Shown here in pieces: positions 26,416 to 33,989 of a stretch of DNA of 45,099 nucleotides. The DNA is taken from positions 1 to 45,099 of the forward strand of contig NZ_SADR02000038.1 of NCBI RefSeq assembly GCF_004010325.2, in the 5' to 3' direction. The stretch's first letter is position 1. The number at the start of each line of letters is the position of its first letter. Position numbers and translations under genes: made by a program. The notes under the pieces are model-generated. The model saw only the letters and a list, made by a program, of their open reading frames with translations. It was not told the origin of the DNA and ran no database searches. The DNA comes from Mesorhizobium sp. M00.F.Ca.ET.216.01.1.1. Lineage in GTDB: Bacteria > Pseudomonadota > Alphaproteobacteria > Rhizobiales > Rhizobiaceae.

Positions 26416-27075
26416 TCAGGCCTCGCCTACTTCTGGGACGGGCTCGGGTCTGAGCTCGTGCAGCCGGTGGATGCCGGGCATCTCGATGAAGCCGTCGAGA
26501 CCGCGGATCGCCCGCGACCATAGCCGGATCGCGGGATAGGGATCGAGCGAGACGCCGCCGTCCGGCGCCAGCGCCACATAGGGAAAGCAGGCGATGTCGG
26601 CGACAGTCGGCCGGTCCAACGCGAGGAAGCGCTGGCCGCGGATATGCTGTTCGACGAGGCCGGCTTCCAGCTCCCGCAGGGCCGTTGTCCCCTGTCCCAG
26701 AAGGACATCGATATTGCCCGGACGCAGCAGCATCTCATGCAGGCGCGCCGCCCCCAGGCTGGCGGTCAGCCGATGCGAGAAGGAAAGCCATTGCTGGACG
26801 CGCGCCGCCTCTCCGGCCGTATCGTTGCCCAGCCATTGCGGCGCCGCCTGCGCTGCGAGGTAGACCAGCATTGCCGAGGATTCGGTCAGGACGAGGTCGC
26901 CATCCTCCAGGATCGGGATCGAACCCGCCGGGTTGAGCGCCATGAGTTCCGGACCGCGATGCTCGGCACCGGGATGGAAGTCGACGGGCCGGATGTCGAG
27001 CTTCACCCCGGCCAGCGCGGCCATCAGGCGCGCCTTATAGCAGCTCGGCGACAGCACGTAGTCATAGAGCTTCAT
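26416..27075 (-). CDS. Glutathione S-transferase-like protein linked to split Rieske oxygenase (NdmE-like)
   Basis: This 219-residue GST-fold protein starts at 27075, MKLYDYVLSPSCYKARLMAAL; the much longer frame from 28026 is not real because it overlaps the Rieske genes. The thioredoxin-like domain (1-80) contains the CYKAR helix, LMALNPAGSIPILEDGD and LTESSAMLVYLA. The C-terminal helical domain has PTVADIACFPYVAL. It overlaps the oxygenase start by four bases, implying a stoichiometric partner. In caffeine degradation NdmE is a GST-like structural subunit that holds NdmC and NdmD together. By analogy this could be structural rather than a glutathione-using enzyme. A detoxifying GST is the alternative. 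Confidence 0.85.
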   Translation of the reverse strand: MKLYDYVLSPSCYKARLMAALAGVKLDIRPVDFHPGAEHRGPELMALNPAGSIPILEDGDLVLTESSAMLVYLAAQAAPQWLGNDTAGEAARVQQWLSFSHRLTASLGAARLHEMLLRPGNIDVLLGQGTTALRELEAGLVEQHIRGQRFLALDRPTVADIACFPYVALAPDGGVSLDPYPAIRLWSRAIRGLDGFIEMPGIHRLHELRPEPVPEVGEA

Positions 27076-27917
27076 TGCGCCACCAGTTGCGCGCCGTAGG
27101 TGTAGCCATGGCGTTTCAGCCAGCGCCGGTAGGCAACCGAGGTGAGGTCGGCTCGCGTGGGAATCTCCATGCCGGGATCGAGCGGCAGCAGCCCCGGAAT
27201 CTGGTTCTCGAGGATCGACCGGTCCTGGACGAAGATCGTCTGCTGGAAATGGATCAGGTCTGTCATCGGCGTCTCGTCGTCGAACAGCGCCATCCATGGC
27301 CACACGTCGCACAGGTCTTCGGCAAGAGGCTGCACGAAAAGCGTAATGACGTCCCATTCGCCCGGGCGCGGCGGACAGGTCTTGTAGAGGATCGAGCAGG
27401 TCGGCGCGGGCACGCGATACATGTATTCCGTCGTTATGCCGCCTTCCGCCGACTTCGCGGCCTGCGGCTGGTAGAACCTCACCTGGGTCGCCCAAACCTC
27501 GTCCTCGTCCTCGCGGATCTCGACCTTGTAGTTCTGGACCTCCGTGTGCGGTTCGGCCCCCAATATGTCGGTATGGACGAATGGAAAATGCGCAATGTCC
27601 AGGAAGTTCTCCACCGCGCGCAACGGCGAGCAGCGCACGCGAACCACCCCGACATCGACGAGCCGGCGGCCGGGCTGATCGGCCTCGGGGATCGCAAACA
27701 GCGCCTTTTGCGGGTTGCCGGGCGACGACCAGACATGGCCATAGCGCACGCAGACCGGCAGGGCACGTCCGCCGCCGCCCGTGACCTTGGCGTTTCCGTC
27801 GTCGCCGAGCCGCACCTCGATCGCTTCGCCCATGAGGGCCGTCTTGCGCCCCTGCGCATCGAGCTGGCTGGCAAGGCCGACCGGATACCATTCGTCGATC
27901 ATCGCGTTGCGGGTCAT
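27072..27917 (-). CDS. Rieske-oxygenase catalytic subunit without Rieske motif (NdmC-like)
   Basis: This 281-residue protein contains the catalytic domain of Rieske non-heme iron oxygenases of the VanA/Ndm type. The iron-ligand motif D-x2-H-x4-H is present in ENFLDIAHFPFVHTDILG at about residues 104-121. The C-terminal IFVQDRSILENQIPGLLPLD and SVAYRRWLKRHG are family features. The N-terminal 90 residues look like a degenerate Rieske-like fold (LPVCVRYGHVW) but have none of the C-x-H...C-x2-H ligands, so it must receive electrons from another protein. Its start overlaps the stop of the stand-alone Rieske gene by four bases. The natural reading is a split enzyme. Confidence 0.88.
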   Translation of the reverse strand: MTRNAMIDEWYPVGLASQLDAQGRKTALMGEAIEVRLGDDGNAKVTGGGGRALPVCVRYGHVWSSPGNPQKALFAIPEADQPGRRLVDVGVVRVRCSPLRAVENFLDIAHFPFVHTDILGAEPHTEVQNYKVEIREDEDEVWATQVRFYQPQAAKSAEGGITTEYMYRVPAPTCSILYKTCPPRPGEWDVITLFVQPLAEDLCDVWPWMALFDDETPMTDLIHFQQTIFVQDRSILENQIPGLLPLDPGMEIPTRADLTSVAYRRWLKRHGYTYGAQLVAQ

Positions 27918-28564
27918 TGGGCGACCCTGCCGCGCCGAATGCCCTCAGCCGCGCGCCGCAGCGTTTCGGCGGCCCGCGACGCGGCGATCCGCTCGGTCGG
28001 ATTGCTGTCCTCGCCCACCAGAACATGCATGAGCGTCCGCGCTTCCCCTACGGAGGCAAGCAGCAGCCGCACCGTCCGGTCATCGTGCCTATGGTCGAGC
28101 AGGCCGCCGTCGGCCTTCGCGCCCGCGGCCGCCTCCAGCGCCGCGATGTCCGCCTCCACCATCATGGAGCGCAACGGGGCAAAACCCTCGAGCCGCGGCG
28201 GCGGGGCAGCGGCTTCGCCGACGGAAATCCATATGATACCGCCGCTGTCCTCGACGGCCTGGGTCGCGACGCGAATCGTCTCCGGCGGCGCCAGTCCCGG
28301 ATGGGCCGGGATGCGCAGGCAGTTCCCGCCCTGGGCATAGCTCCAGCCGTGATAGATGCAGGACAGGGTCTCACCGCGCACGAAGCCATGGGAAAGCCGC
28401 ATGCCGCGATGGGGGCATCTGTCGGCGAAGGCCGCCGCACGGCCGGAGCGGCTTCGCCAAAGGGCAATCGGTCCGACTGGGGATTGCGCCGGCATCACGG
28501 TTCCCGCCGGCAAGTCCGCGGAGAGGGCTACTGGCATCCATGAGCCGGTCGGATAGGGTGGCAT
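27914..28564 (-). CDS. Stand-alone Rieske [2Fe-2S] protein of split oxygenase
   Basis: This 216-residue protein has an N-terminal Rieske domain with a perfect C50-x-H52-x16-C69-x2-H72 set (CPHRGMRLSHG and CIYHGWSYAQGG). It has no non-heme iron site: residues about 115-216 form a charged helical tail (VEADIAALEAAAGAKADGG, ERIAASRAAETLRRAAEGI) in place of a catalytic domain. It is the first of two genes of what looks like a split oxygenase, overlapping the catalytic subunit by four bases. It probably passes electrons to that subunit. A partner flavin/ferredoxin reductase (like NdmD) is not in the window. Confidence 0.88.
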   Translation of the reverse strand: MPPYPTGSWMPVALSADLPAGTVMPAQSPVGPIALWRSRSGRAAAFADRCPHRGMRLSHGFVRGETLSCIYHGWSYAQGGNCLRIPAHPGLAPPETIRVATQAVEDSGGIIWISVGEAAAPPPRLEGFAPLRSMMVEADIAALEAAAGAKADGGLLDHRHDDRTVRLLLASVGEARTLMHVLVGEDSNPTERIAASRAAETLRRAAEGIRRGRVAQ

Positions 28565-28724
28565 ACGTCAACTTTCAAACGATATCAGCATCTTCCCGAG
28601 CCCGGCTTCGCGGTCAAGGGATTTGCTAATAAGCCCGGTCACGTTTGCACAATATTTCCTCACTGACAATAATGCCTAAAAAAGGGGCATTACGTCTCCC
28701 GGGGAGGGCCACCGCCTTGAAAAC

Positions 28725-28994
28725 CTAGCTCGATCCATTCTCGATCGGCGTCCGGCGAATGGCCTCGACCCAGACATCGATTGGTCCAAGAGAGCACCCC
28801 ATCTCCATCATGTCGATGAGTTCGGCCGGACCGGCAATGTCGAGTTCGATGCGGTCGGGACCGGCAACGCATATTGCCTGCGCGAGCCCGAGCTTGGCGG
28901 CATGACGCTCGATCCACGGAAGGAAGGATGCCGCCTCGACATAGCCGAGGATCGTCATGCGCTCCCGCCAGGAATATCGATTTTGCTCGCTCAT
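28725..28994 (-). CDS. Acylphosphatase-like small protein at the head of the operon
   Basis: This 89-residue protein has the shape of the acylphosphatase ferredoxin-like fold: YVEAASFLPWIERHAAKLGL, then AGPDRIELDIAGPAELID and MMEMGCSLGPIDVWVEAI. The usual catalytic loop GxVQGVGFR is replaced by EAASFLPW, so the conserved arginine is missing and it is probably not an active phosphatase. It lies 160 bases before the Rieske gene, with no other gene between, and could be first in the operon. A sensor, scaffold or divergent binding role is possible. Family assignment is by pattern only. Confidence 0.6.
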   Translation of the reverse strand: MSEQNRYSWRERMTILGYVEAASFLPWIERHAAKLGLAQAICVAGPDRIELDIAGPAELIDMMEMGCSLGPIDVWVEAIRRTPIENGSS

Positions 28995-29313
28995 AGAAAC
29001 CTCGGCAATGAAACAGATATATATATATCCCTACATTGTGCTCAATCGCTGAAGCACCTGACCAAGCGCCATGAACAGGCTGTGGTGTGGGGCTTGTGAT
29101 CCCTCAATCCTCTATGACGTCCGCAAATTTTCTTCTGTGAGTGAGTTTCTGTCGCAACGCGCCAACGGGAGTATCATTGGAGGCATCTGTTTTTGAGGCG
29201 TCGTCACGCCAGACCTGAAGTCGAAGATGGGAATGACCGCTATGTGCGGGTTGATCCCCAAAGATCGACAGACAGGTTTCAGTCCAACCAGTCGCGCTCA
29301 CGACCTGGTCAAC
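28995..29313. other. Upstream region of the purine-like operon, to the IS21 left end
   Basis: About 320 bases without a recognisable gene. It includes the probable promoter region of the split-oxygenase operon: an AT-rich run with ATATATATATAT around 29016-29028 and no clear operator. A 65-residue minus-strand frame at 29104-29301 has no recognised domain. The IS21 element ends the region. Confidence 0.5.
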
Positions 29314-29444
29314 ATGCCTTCACCATTCCGATTTGAAGCCGGCCACCGTTCCGATCAAAGACCGGCCAGTTTTCGGCACTGAAGATTACCTCCTGGGTCA
29401 GCAACTTTGGCATCAAGTGCCCCACCGTAAACGGGGAGATTTTG

Positions 29445-30980
29445 ATGCCGGCGAAGAGAAGGCTGACCATGAGACAATTGAGACAAATGCTTCGGCTTGC
29501 CGGAAGCGGGACGAGCTCCCGCGAGATAGCAGTCATTTTGGGGATAGCGCGCAGCACGGTGCAGGATAACCTGCAGCGTGCGGCAGCAGTTGGATTGAGC
29601 TGGCCGTTGCCGGGCGAGATGACCGACGATGCGCTCGAGCACAAGCTTTTCAGCCGCAACGGCGTCAAGCAGGGGACACGGCGACGCACGGAGCCGAACT
29701 GGGCCGATCTTGCGGTTGAGCTCAAGAAGCCCGGCGTCACTTTGCTGATCCTGTGGGAGGAGTATCGAGAGGCGCATCCCGAAGGCTACGGCTACAGTCG
29801 CTTTTGTGAGCTGCTGCGGGGATTTCAGCAACGACTGTCGCCGACAATGCGTCAGGAGCACGCCGCCGGCGACAAGGTCTTCGTGGATTATTCCGGCAAG
29901 AAGATCCCGATCGTCGACCGCAAGAGCGGCGAAATCCGCGAGGCGGAGATCTTCGTGGCGGTGCTGGGTGCGTCCAGCTACACCTTTGCCGAGGCGACCT
30001 GGACGCAAATGCTCCCCGACTGGATTGGCTCGCATGTCCGCATGTTTCGGTTTTTCCAGGGTGTTCCCAGACTCGTGGTGCCCGACAATCTGAAGTCGGG
30101 CGTCAGTCGCGCCAGCTTCTACGATCCCGAGATCAACCGCAGCTACGGCATGATGGCCTCTCATTATGGCGTCGGTGTTCTTCCAGCACGGCCCAAACGC
30201 CCTCGGGATAAATCGAAAGTGGAAAATGGAGTGCGTTTTGCCCAATCCTGCATTCTGGGCCGTCTGCGCAACCAGATTTTCTTCTCGCTGGCTGAGGCTA
30301 ATGCCGCCATTGCCCAGGCACTCGATCGCATCAACGACCACGTCATGCGCCGGCTGGGCGTCAGTCGCCGGCAGCTCTTCGAGAGCGTCGAGCGCCCGAC
30401 TCTGGCCGGTCTTCCACCGGCGGATTACGAGTTTGCCGAATGGCGTTTGGCCCGCGTCTCGACGGATTACCACGTCGAGTTCAAGACCTTCTTTTATTCC
30501 GTGCCCCACAGCCTCATTCGTCAGCAGGTCGACCTGAGAGCGACGGCTCGCACCATCGAGATCTTCCACCGTGGCAAGCGCGTCGCGGCGCATCAGCGCC
30601 GCTATGGAGGTCCTCGCCATGGAACCGATCCGGACCACATGCCCAGTTCCCACCGGCGCTATGCCGAATGGACACCGGAGCGCTTTCGGCGCTGGGCCGC
30701 ATCCATCGGACCGCAAACGGAAGGCCTGGTCGTCGCAATCCTTGCCAGCCGTCCGCATCCCGAACAGGGCTTTCGAACATGTCTGGGCATCCTACGCCTG
30801 TTTCGTGACATCGATCGCAATCGGGCCGAAGTCGTGTCAGCTCGCGCTGTCGAGATTGGTAGCCTGAACTGCAAGAGCATTGCCTCGCTCATCGCCAATC
30901 ACAAAGCCGCACGCCATTCCACCGAACCAACCGCCATCGTCGATCACGCCAATCTGCGTGGCCCTGATTACTTTCATTGA
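29445..30980 (+). CDS. istA: IS21-family transposase IstA
   Basis: This 511-residue DDE transposase opens with an N-terminal helix-turn-helix (MRQLRQMLRLAGSGTSSREI, then AVILGIARSTVQDNLQRA). The RNase H-like catalytic core starts with the Asp in FVDYSGKK (D148). The second Asp lies in VVPDNLKSG, and the core continues through RPRDKSKVENGVRFAQ, where the catalytic Glu is expected. A C-terminal Mu-type domain follows (FKTFFYSVPHSLIRQQVDLRA). An in-frame TTG precedes the ATG at 29445. istB starts 11 bases after its stop. Length is normal for IstA. Confidence 0.95.
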   Translation: MPAKRRLTMRQLRQMLRLAGSGTSSREIAVILGIARSTVQDNLQRAAAVGLSWPLPGEMTDDALEHKLFSRNGVKQGTRRRTEPNWADLAVELKKPGVTLLILWEEYREAHPEGYGYSRFCELLRGFQQRLSPTMRQEHAAGDKVFVDYSGKKIPIVDRKSGEIREAEIFVAVLGASSYTFAEATWTQMLPDWIGSHVRMFRFFQGVPRLVVPDNLKSGVSRASFYDPEINRSYGMMASHYGVGVLPARPKRPRDKSKVENGVRFAQSCILGRLRNQIFFSLAEANAAIAQALDRINDHVMRRLGVSRRQLFESVERPTLAGLPPADYEFAEWRLARVSTDYHVEFKTFFYSVPHSLIRQQVDLRATARTIEIFHRGKRVAAHQRRYGGPRHGTDPDHMPSSHRRYAEWTPERFRRWAASIGPQTEGLVVAILASRPHPEQGFRTCLGILRLFRDIDRNRAEVVSARAVEIGSLNCKSIASLIANHKAARHSTEPTAIVDHANLRGPDYFH

Positions 30981-30991
30981 GAGAACCACCA

Positions 30992-31747
30992 ATGCTGATC
31001 AATCCCACCATCGACATGCTGCGAGAGCTCGGCCTTTACGGCATGGCAACCGCTTTCCAGGAACTCGACGCTCAGTCCGAAGCGCGCGGCCTCGAGCACG
31101 GCGAATGGCTAGCCATGCTGCTCGAACGCAAGGCGACCATGCGCCGCCAGAAGCGTTTCGAGGCCCGCGCCAGAGCTGCCAAGCTTCGCCAGGACGCGCA
31201 GATCGAGAATGCCGATTTCCGTGCCGCACGCGGTCTCGACCGCAATCTGTTCATGGCGCTTGCCGGCTGCGACTGGATCAGAAAGCATCACGGCCTTCTT
31301 GTCACCGGGCCAGCCGGCGTCGGCAAAAGCTGGCTTGCCTGCGCGCTCGGCCACAAGGCCTGCCGCGAAGACTTCTCCGTCGCCTACCACCGGGTTCCCC
31401 GGCTGTTCGCCGCTCTCTCGCTTGCAAGAGGCGACGGGCGATACGGCAGGATCCTCAAATCTCTTGCCAGGACCGACCTGCTGATCCTCGATGACTGGGG
31501 ACCGGAAAAGCTCAATGACGACCAACGTCGCGATCTCCTGGAGATCATTGAGGACCGCTACGAGCGACGCTCAACCATCGTAACAAGTCAGGTGCCCGTG
31601 GACCGCTGGTGGGAGATTATTGCAAACCCCACGCTTGCCGATGCCATCTTGGATCGCCTCGTTCACAACGCCTACCGCATCGATCTCACTGGTGAAAGCA
31701 TGCGAAAACAGCGGCCGCCAGTCGCATCCGAAAACACCGAAGCTTGA
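30992..31747 (+). CDS. istB: IS21-family helper ATPase IstB
   Basis: This 251-residue AAA+ ATPase of the DnaC/IstB family assists IstA in target selection. Walker A GPAGVGKS is at 106-113 and Walker B LLILDDWG near 164-171; an arginine-rich sensor segment RYERRSTIVTSQ follows. The start at the ATG at 30992 (MLINPTIDMLRELGLYG) is preferred over the TTG at 30977. It completes an apparently functional transposition pair. Confidence 0.95.
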   Translation: MLINPTIDMLRELGLYGMATAFQELDAQSEARGLEHGEWLAMLLERKATMRRQKRFEARARAAKLRQDAQIENADFRAARGLDRNLFMALAGCDWIRKHHGLLVTGPAGVGKSWLACALGHKACREDFSVAYHRVPRLFAALSLARGDGRYGRILKSLARTDLLILDDWGPEKLNDDQRRDLLEIIEDRYERRSTIVTSQVPVDRWWEIIANPTLADAILDRLVHNAYRIDLTGESMRKQRPPVASENTEA

Positions 31748-32088
31748 CCTGAAACAAAACCCGACCCAAACACCAACGAGACCCAGGATCAGACCGAAAA
31801 ACGTCCGGCTTCAAATCGGAATGGCGGCCGGAATGAAATCGGAATGACTGGCCGGCTTCAAATCGGAATCGGTGGCCGGCTTCATCGGAATACGCATAAC
31901 GTCGTGCGGCAGCGACGCGCTCAAGCTTTTGCACGAGCGCGGAGACGACCTCCGAAGATTGGCTTAATTCCGGACAGCGACAGATAATTCTGGACGGCAC
32001 ACCAGTCTCGATGTCCGATCCTATTCTATCGCACGAGCAGCCGGCTGGTGTACAATTGCTCCAGCTGTCGCAACTATGGAGGAAGCCG

Positions 32089-32544
32089 ATGCAAGAGGCC
32101 CTCGTCGTCCGCCGCGAGACACACATCCCGGCGCCCCCCGCTGCGCTGTTTGCCCTCCTGACCGATCCGGAGAAGATCCTGCGCTGGATGGGAACGGAGG
32201 CGCAGCTCGAGCCGCAGCCCGGTGGGCTCTATCTCGTCAATGTTACCGGGGCTCGCGTCGCTCGCGGCTACTTCCGGGAGGTGGTGCCGGTGCACCGTCT
32301 GGCATACAGCTTCGGCTGGGAAGAGAGCGAGGAGGTGCCGCCGGGATCGAGCCTCGTCGAGATCGATCTGATCGAGCAGCCGGACGGAACGCTGCTGCGC
32401 CTGACCCACACCGGCCTGCCCAATGCCGAGCAATGCGCCGGCCATGCGGAGGGCTGGGCTCATTACCTCGGCAGGCTGGGCGAGGTTGCAGCCGGGCGTG
32501 ATCCCGGCCCGGATCCCAAATACGGCCACACGGGCAGGGGATGA
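32089..32544 (+). CDS. SRPBCC (AHSA1-like) domain protein
   Basis: This 151-residue protein belongs to the START/Bet v1-like SRPBCC superfamily, AHSA1/polyketide cyclase branch: RRETHIPAPPAALFALLTDPEKILRWMG at the N terminus and GYFREVVPVHRLAYSFGWE, then LTHTGLPNAEQCAGHAEGWAHYLGRL. Such proteins bind hydrophobic ligands and often sit beside ArsR regulators; none is found here. GGAGGAAG before the ATG at 32089 sets the start, although the frame is open upstream. It lies in accessory DNA between IS21 and a cyclase gene. Confidence 0.85.
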   Translation: MQEALVVRRETHIPAPPAALFALLTDPEKILRWMGTEAQLEPQPGGLYLVNVTGARVARGYFREVVPVHRLAYSFGWEESEEVPPGSSLVEIDLIEQPDGTLLRLTHTGLPNAEQCAGHAEGWAHYLGRLGEVAAGRDPGPDPKYGHTGRG

Positions 32545-32737
32545 CGGCCTTCCCGCGCTCGATATCGCTGGCCGTGAGCCCGTTGCAATTTGACGGCGGA
32601 CGCCGGCTCGCAGGCGTGTCGAACCCGGCGCCATCGAGGATCGGACCGCAGGGCGGGGCGAGGATAGATCGGCGGCCCGGCTGCGCATCGTCACGGCGCG
32701 GATGACAGGCCGGGCGCGGTGGCCGCATAATCGCGCC

Positions 32738-33796
32738 ATGGATCTGCCCGCGCCTCTCGCCTGGCTGGTGGACGAGGCCGGCGCCTCGGCCGCCCCCGAC
32801 CGGTTTCTGGCCGAGCTCGGCGGCCGACTTCTGGCTGACGGCCTGCCGCTGGCCGGCGGCGCGCTGACGCTCGCGGTGCCGCATCCCATCATCACCCGCC
32901 GCACTTGGCTTTGGCGGGCGGAGACCGGGGCGGTGATCGAGGCGCTGAGCTTCGCCGGCGGTCCGCTCGGCCAGGCCGGGCGCGACTGGCTGGCGGAGCT
33001 CGGCCCGGTGCAGGAGGGCCCGGATGGCCGGGCGCCGGATAGTCCGGTGCTGGGCTGGGCCGGAACCCGGCCGTTCGGCCCCGCCGAGGCTGCCCGGCTG
33101 CGCCAGGCCGCGCGGTTCGCCGCGGCGCCCCTTGCCGCACTTGCGGCGCGGGCGGCGCTGACAGCGCTGCTCGAGGCTTATCTCGGCCGGCGCAGTGCCG
33201 CCCGGGTGCAGGGCGGCGCCCTGCGCCGCGGCACCGGAGAAACCATTCGCGCCGCGCTGCTCTATGCCGACCTGCGCGGCTTCACCGCCCTGTCCGAGGC
33301 AACCGAGCCCGCGGCGGTGATCGCCGCGCTCGACGCCTGGTTCGACCGCGTCGCCGGCGCGGTGCACGCCTTCGGGGGCGAAGTGCTGAAATTCATCGGC
33401 GACGGCATGCTGGCGATTTTCCCGGTCACCGCTGCGCCGGCCGAGGCCTGCGAGGCGGCGCTGCGCGCCGTCGTCGCCGCCCGCGCCGGCATGGCCCATC
33501 TCGATGCGGGGCGGCAGGCGCAGGGCCTGCCGCGGCTGCCGTTCGGCGCGGCGCTGCATCTCGGCGAGATGCTGTGGGGCAATATCGGCGCGGTCGACCG
33601 GCTGGATTTCACCGCCATCGGCCCCGCGGTCAACCTGGTCAGCCGGCTGGAGGGGCTATGCCGGCCGCTCGGCCGCTCGGTGCTGATCTCGGGCGCGGTC
33701 GCCGCCGAGACCACCACGCCGCTGGTGCCGCTGGGCGAACACGTGCTGCGCGGCATCGCGGCTCCCTGCACCGTCTTCACCCTGCCGGATGCGTAA
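32738..33796 (+). CDS. Class III adenylate/guanylate cyclase domain protein
   Basis: This 352-residue protein has a C-terminal class III nucleotide cyclase catalytic domain. The metal-binding aspartates are D178 in LLYADLRGFTALSE and D222 in KFIGDGMLAIF, the right 44 residues apart. NRAE-type segments follow (GNIGAVDRLDFTAIGPAVNLVSRLEGLC). The N-terminal 160 residues, Ala/Leu-rich with GGALTLAVPHPIITRRTW, form the sensor-like region seen in soluble cyclases of rhizobia; no membrane segment is evident. The start at 32738 is chosen because the first 12 residues of the longer frame look non-coding. It shares its last eight bases with a downstream antitoxin-like gene. Confidence 0.9.
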   Translation: MDLPAPLAWLVDEAGASAAPDRFLAELGGRLLADGLPLAGGALTLAVPHPIITRRTWLWRAETGAVIEALSFAGGPLGQAGRDWLAELGPVQEGPDGRAPDSPVLGWAGTRPFGPAEAARLRQAARFAAAPLAALAARAALTALLEAYLGRRSAARVQGGALRRGTGETIRAALLYADLRGFTALSEATEPAAVIAALDAWFDRVAGAVHAFGGEVLKFIGDGMLAIFPVTAAPAEACEAALRAVVAARAGMAHLDAGRQAQGLPRLPFGAALHLGEMLWGNIGAVDRLDFTAIGPAVNLVSRLEGLCRPLGRSVLISGAVAAETTTPLVPLGEHVLRGIAAPCTVFTLPDA

Positions 33797-33989
33797 GCGC
33801 CGACAAGATGCCGCCGACGTGAAGGCCGTTCGTGAGGCTTTGCAAACCCGCAATTCCTGGACGGTGCTCAACTTCCTTTCCCAGTCGGATGTCAGGCTAG
33901 GCAATCGCAAGCCCATCGAGCTGCTCAGATCCGGCCAGCTTGACCTCGTGCTTGATGCCGCGAGGCGGCACGGTGAGCAGGGGGCGTGA
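33789..33989 (+). CDS. Xre/MbcA/ParS-type antitoxin, C-terminal DUF2384-like part
   Basis: This 66-residue protein ends SWTVLNFLSQSDVRLGNRKPIELLRSGQLDLVLDAARRHGEQ, the toxin-binding DUF2384 (Xre/MbcA/ParS) segment with the usual LGxxxPIELLxxGxxDLVLxxA pattern. The N-terminal helix-turn-helix of a full antitoxin (about 120-150 residues) is missing, so it may be truncated or an unusually short form. Its stop overlaps the start of the RES gene by three bases (GTGA), as in a toxin-antitoxin operon. It overlaps the end of the cyclase gene by eight bases, which may mark a deletion point. Confidence 0.7.
   Translation: MRKRRQDAADVKAVREALQTRNSWTVLNFLSQSDVRLGNRKPIELLRSGQLDLVLDAARRHGEQGA

Larger units (their letters stand above)
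29314..31897 (+). mobile_element. Complete IS21-family insertion sequence (istA-istB)
   Basis: The element holds intact istA and istB and ends with multiple terminal repeats, as is usual in IS21. A left copy at 29325-29345 (ATTCCGATTTGAAGCCGGCC...) is matched inverted and exact at 31849-31869; partial copies lie at 31805-31822 and 31874-31891. The outer ends ATGC...GCAT flank AAC on both sides (29311-29313 and 31898-31900), shorter than the 4-8 bp IS21 duplication, so exact borders are uncertain by a few bases. Both genes look functional, so it may be recent. Confidence 0.85.

Noticed and set aside
22321..26453. Long plus-strand open frames (640 and 837 codons) opposite the ABC transporter and amidohydrolase genes
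   Set aside because: They are antisense shadows of high-GC genes; the minus-strand products have clear domains and the plus-strand translations are Arg/Gly-rich without any family motif.
26416..28026. 536-codon minus-strand frame joining the GST-like protein to upstream sequence
   Set aside because: The N-terminal 317 codons overlap both Rieske-type genes in another frame and look non-coding; the GST protein clearly begins at 27075.
28565..28724. Purine riboswitch in the leader of the Rieske gene
   Set aside because: Only a short stem around TAATGCC...GGCATTA is visible; there is no conserved three-way junction pattern, and such riboswitches are rare in alphaproteobacteria.
29104..32126. 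A single host gene interrupted by the IS21 element (joining the frames at 29104-29301 and 31900-32126)
   Set aside because: Joining the flanks after removal of the IS places a stop at the junction in the frame that looks coding, and the other frame has no family pattern.
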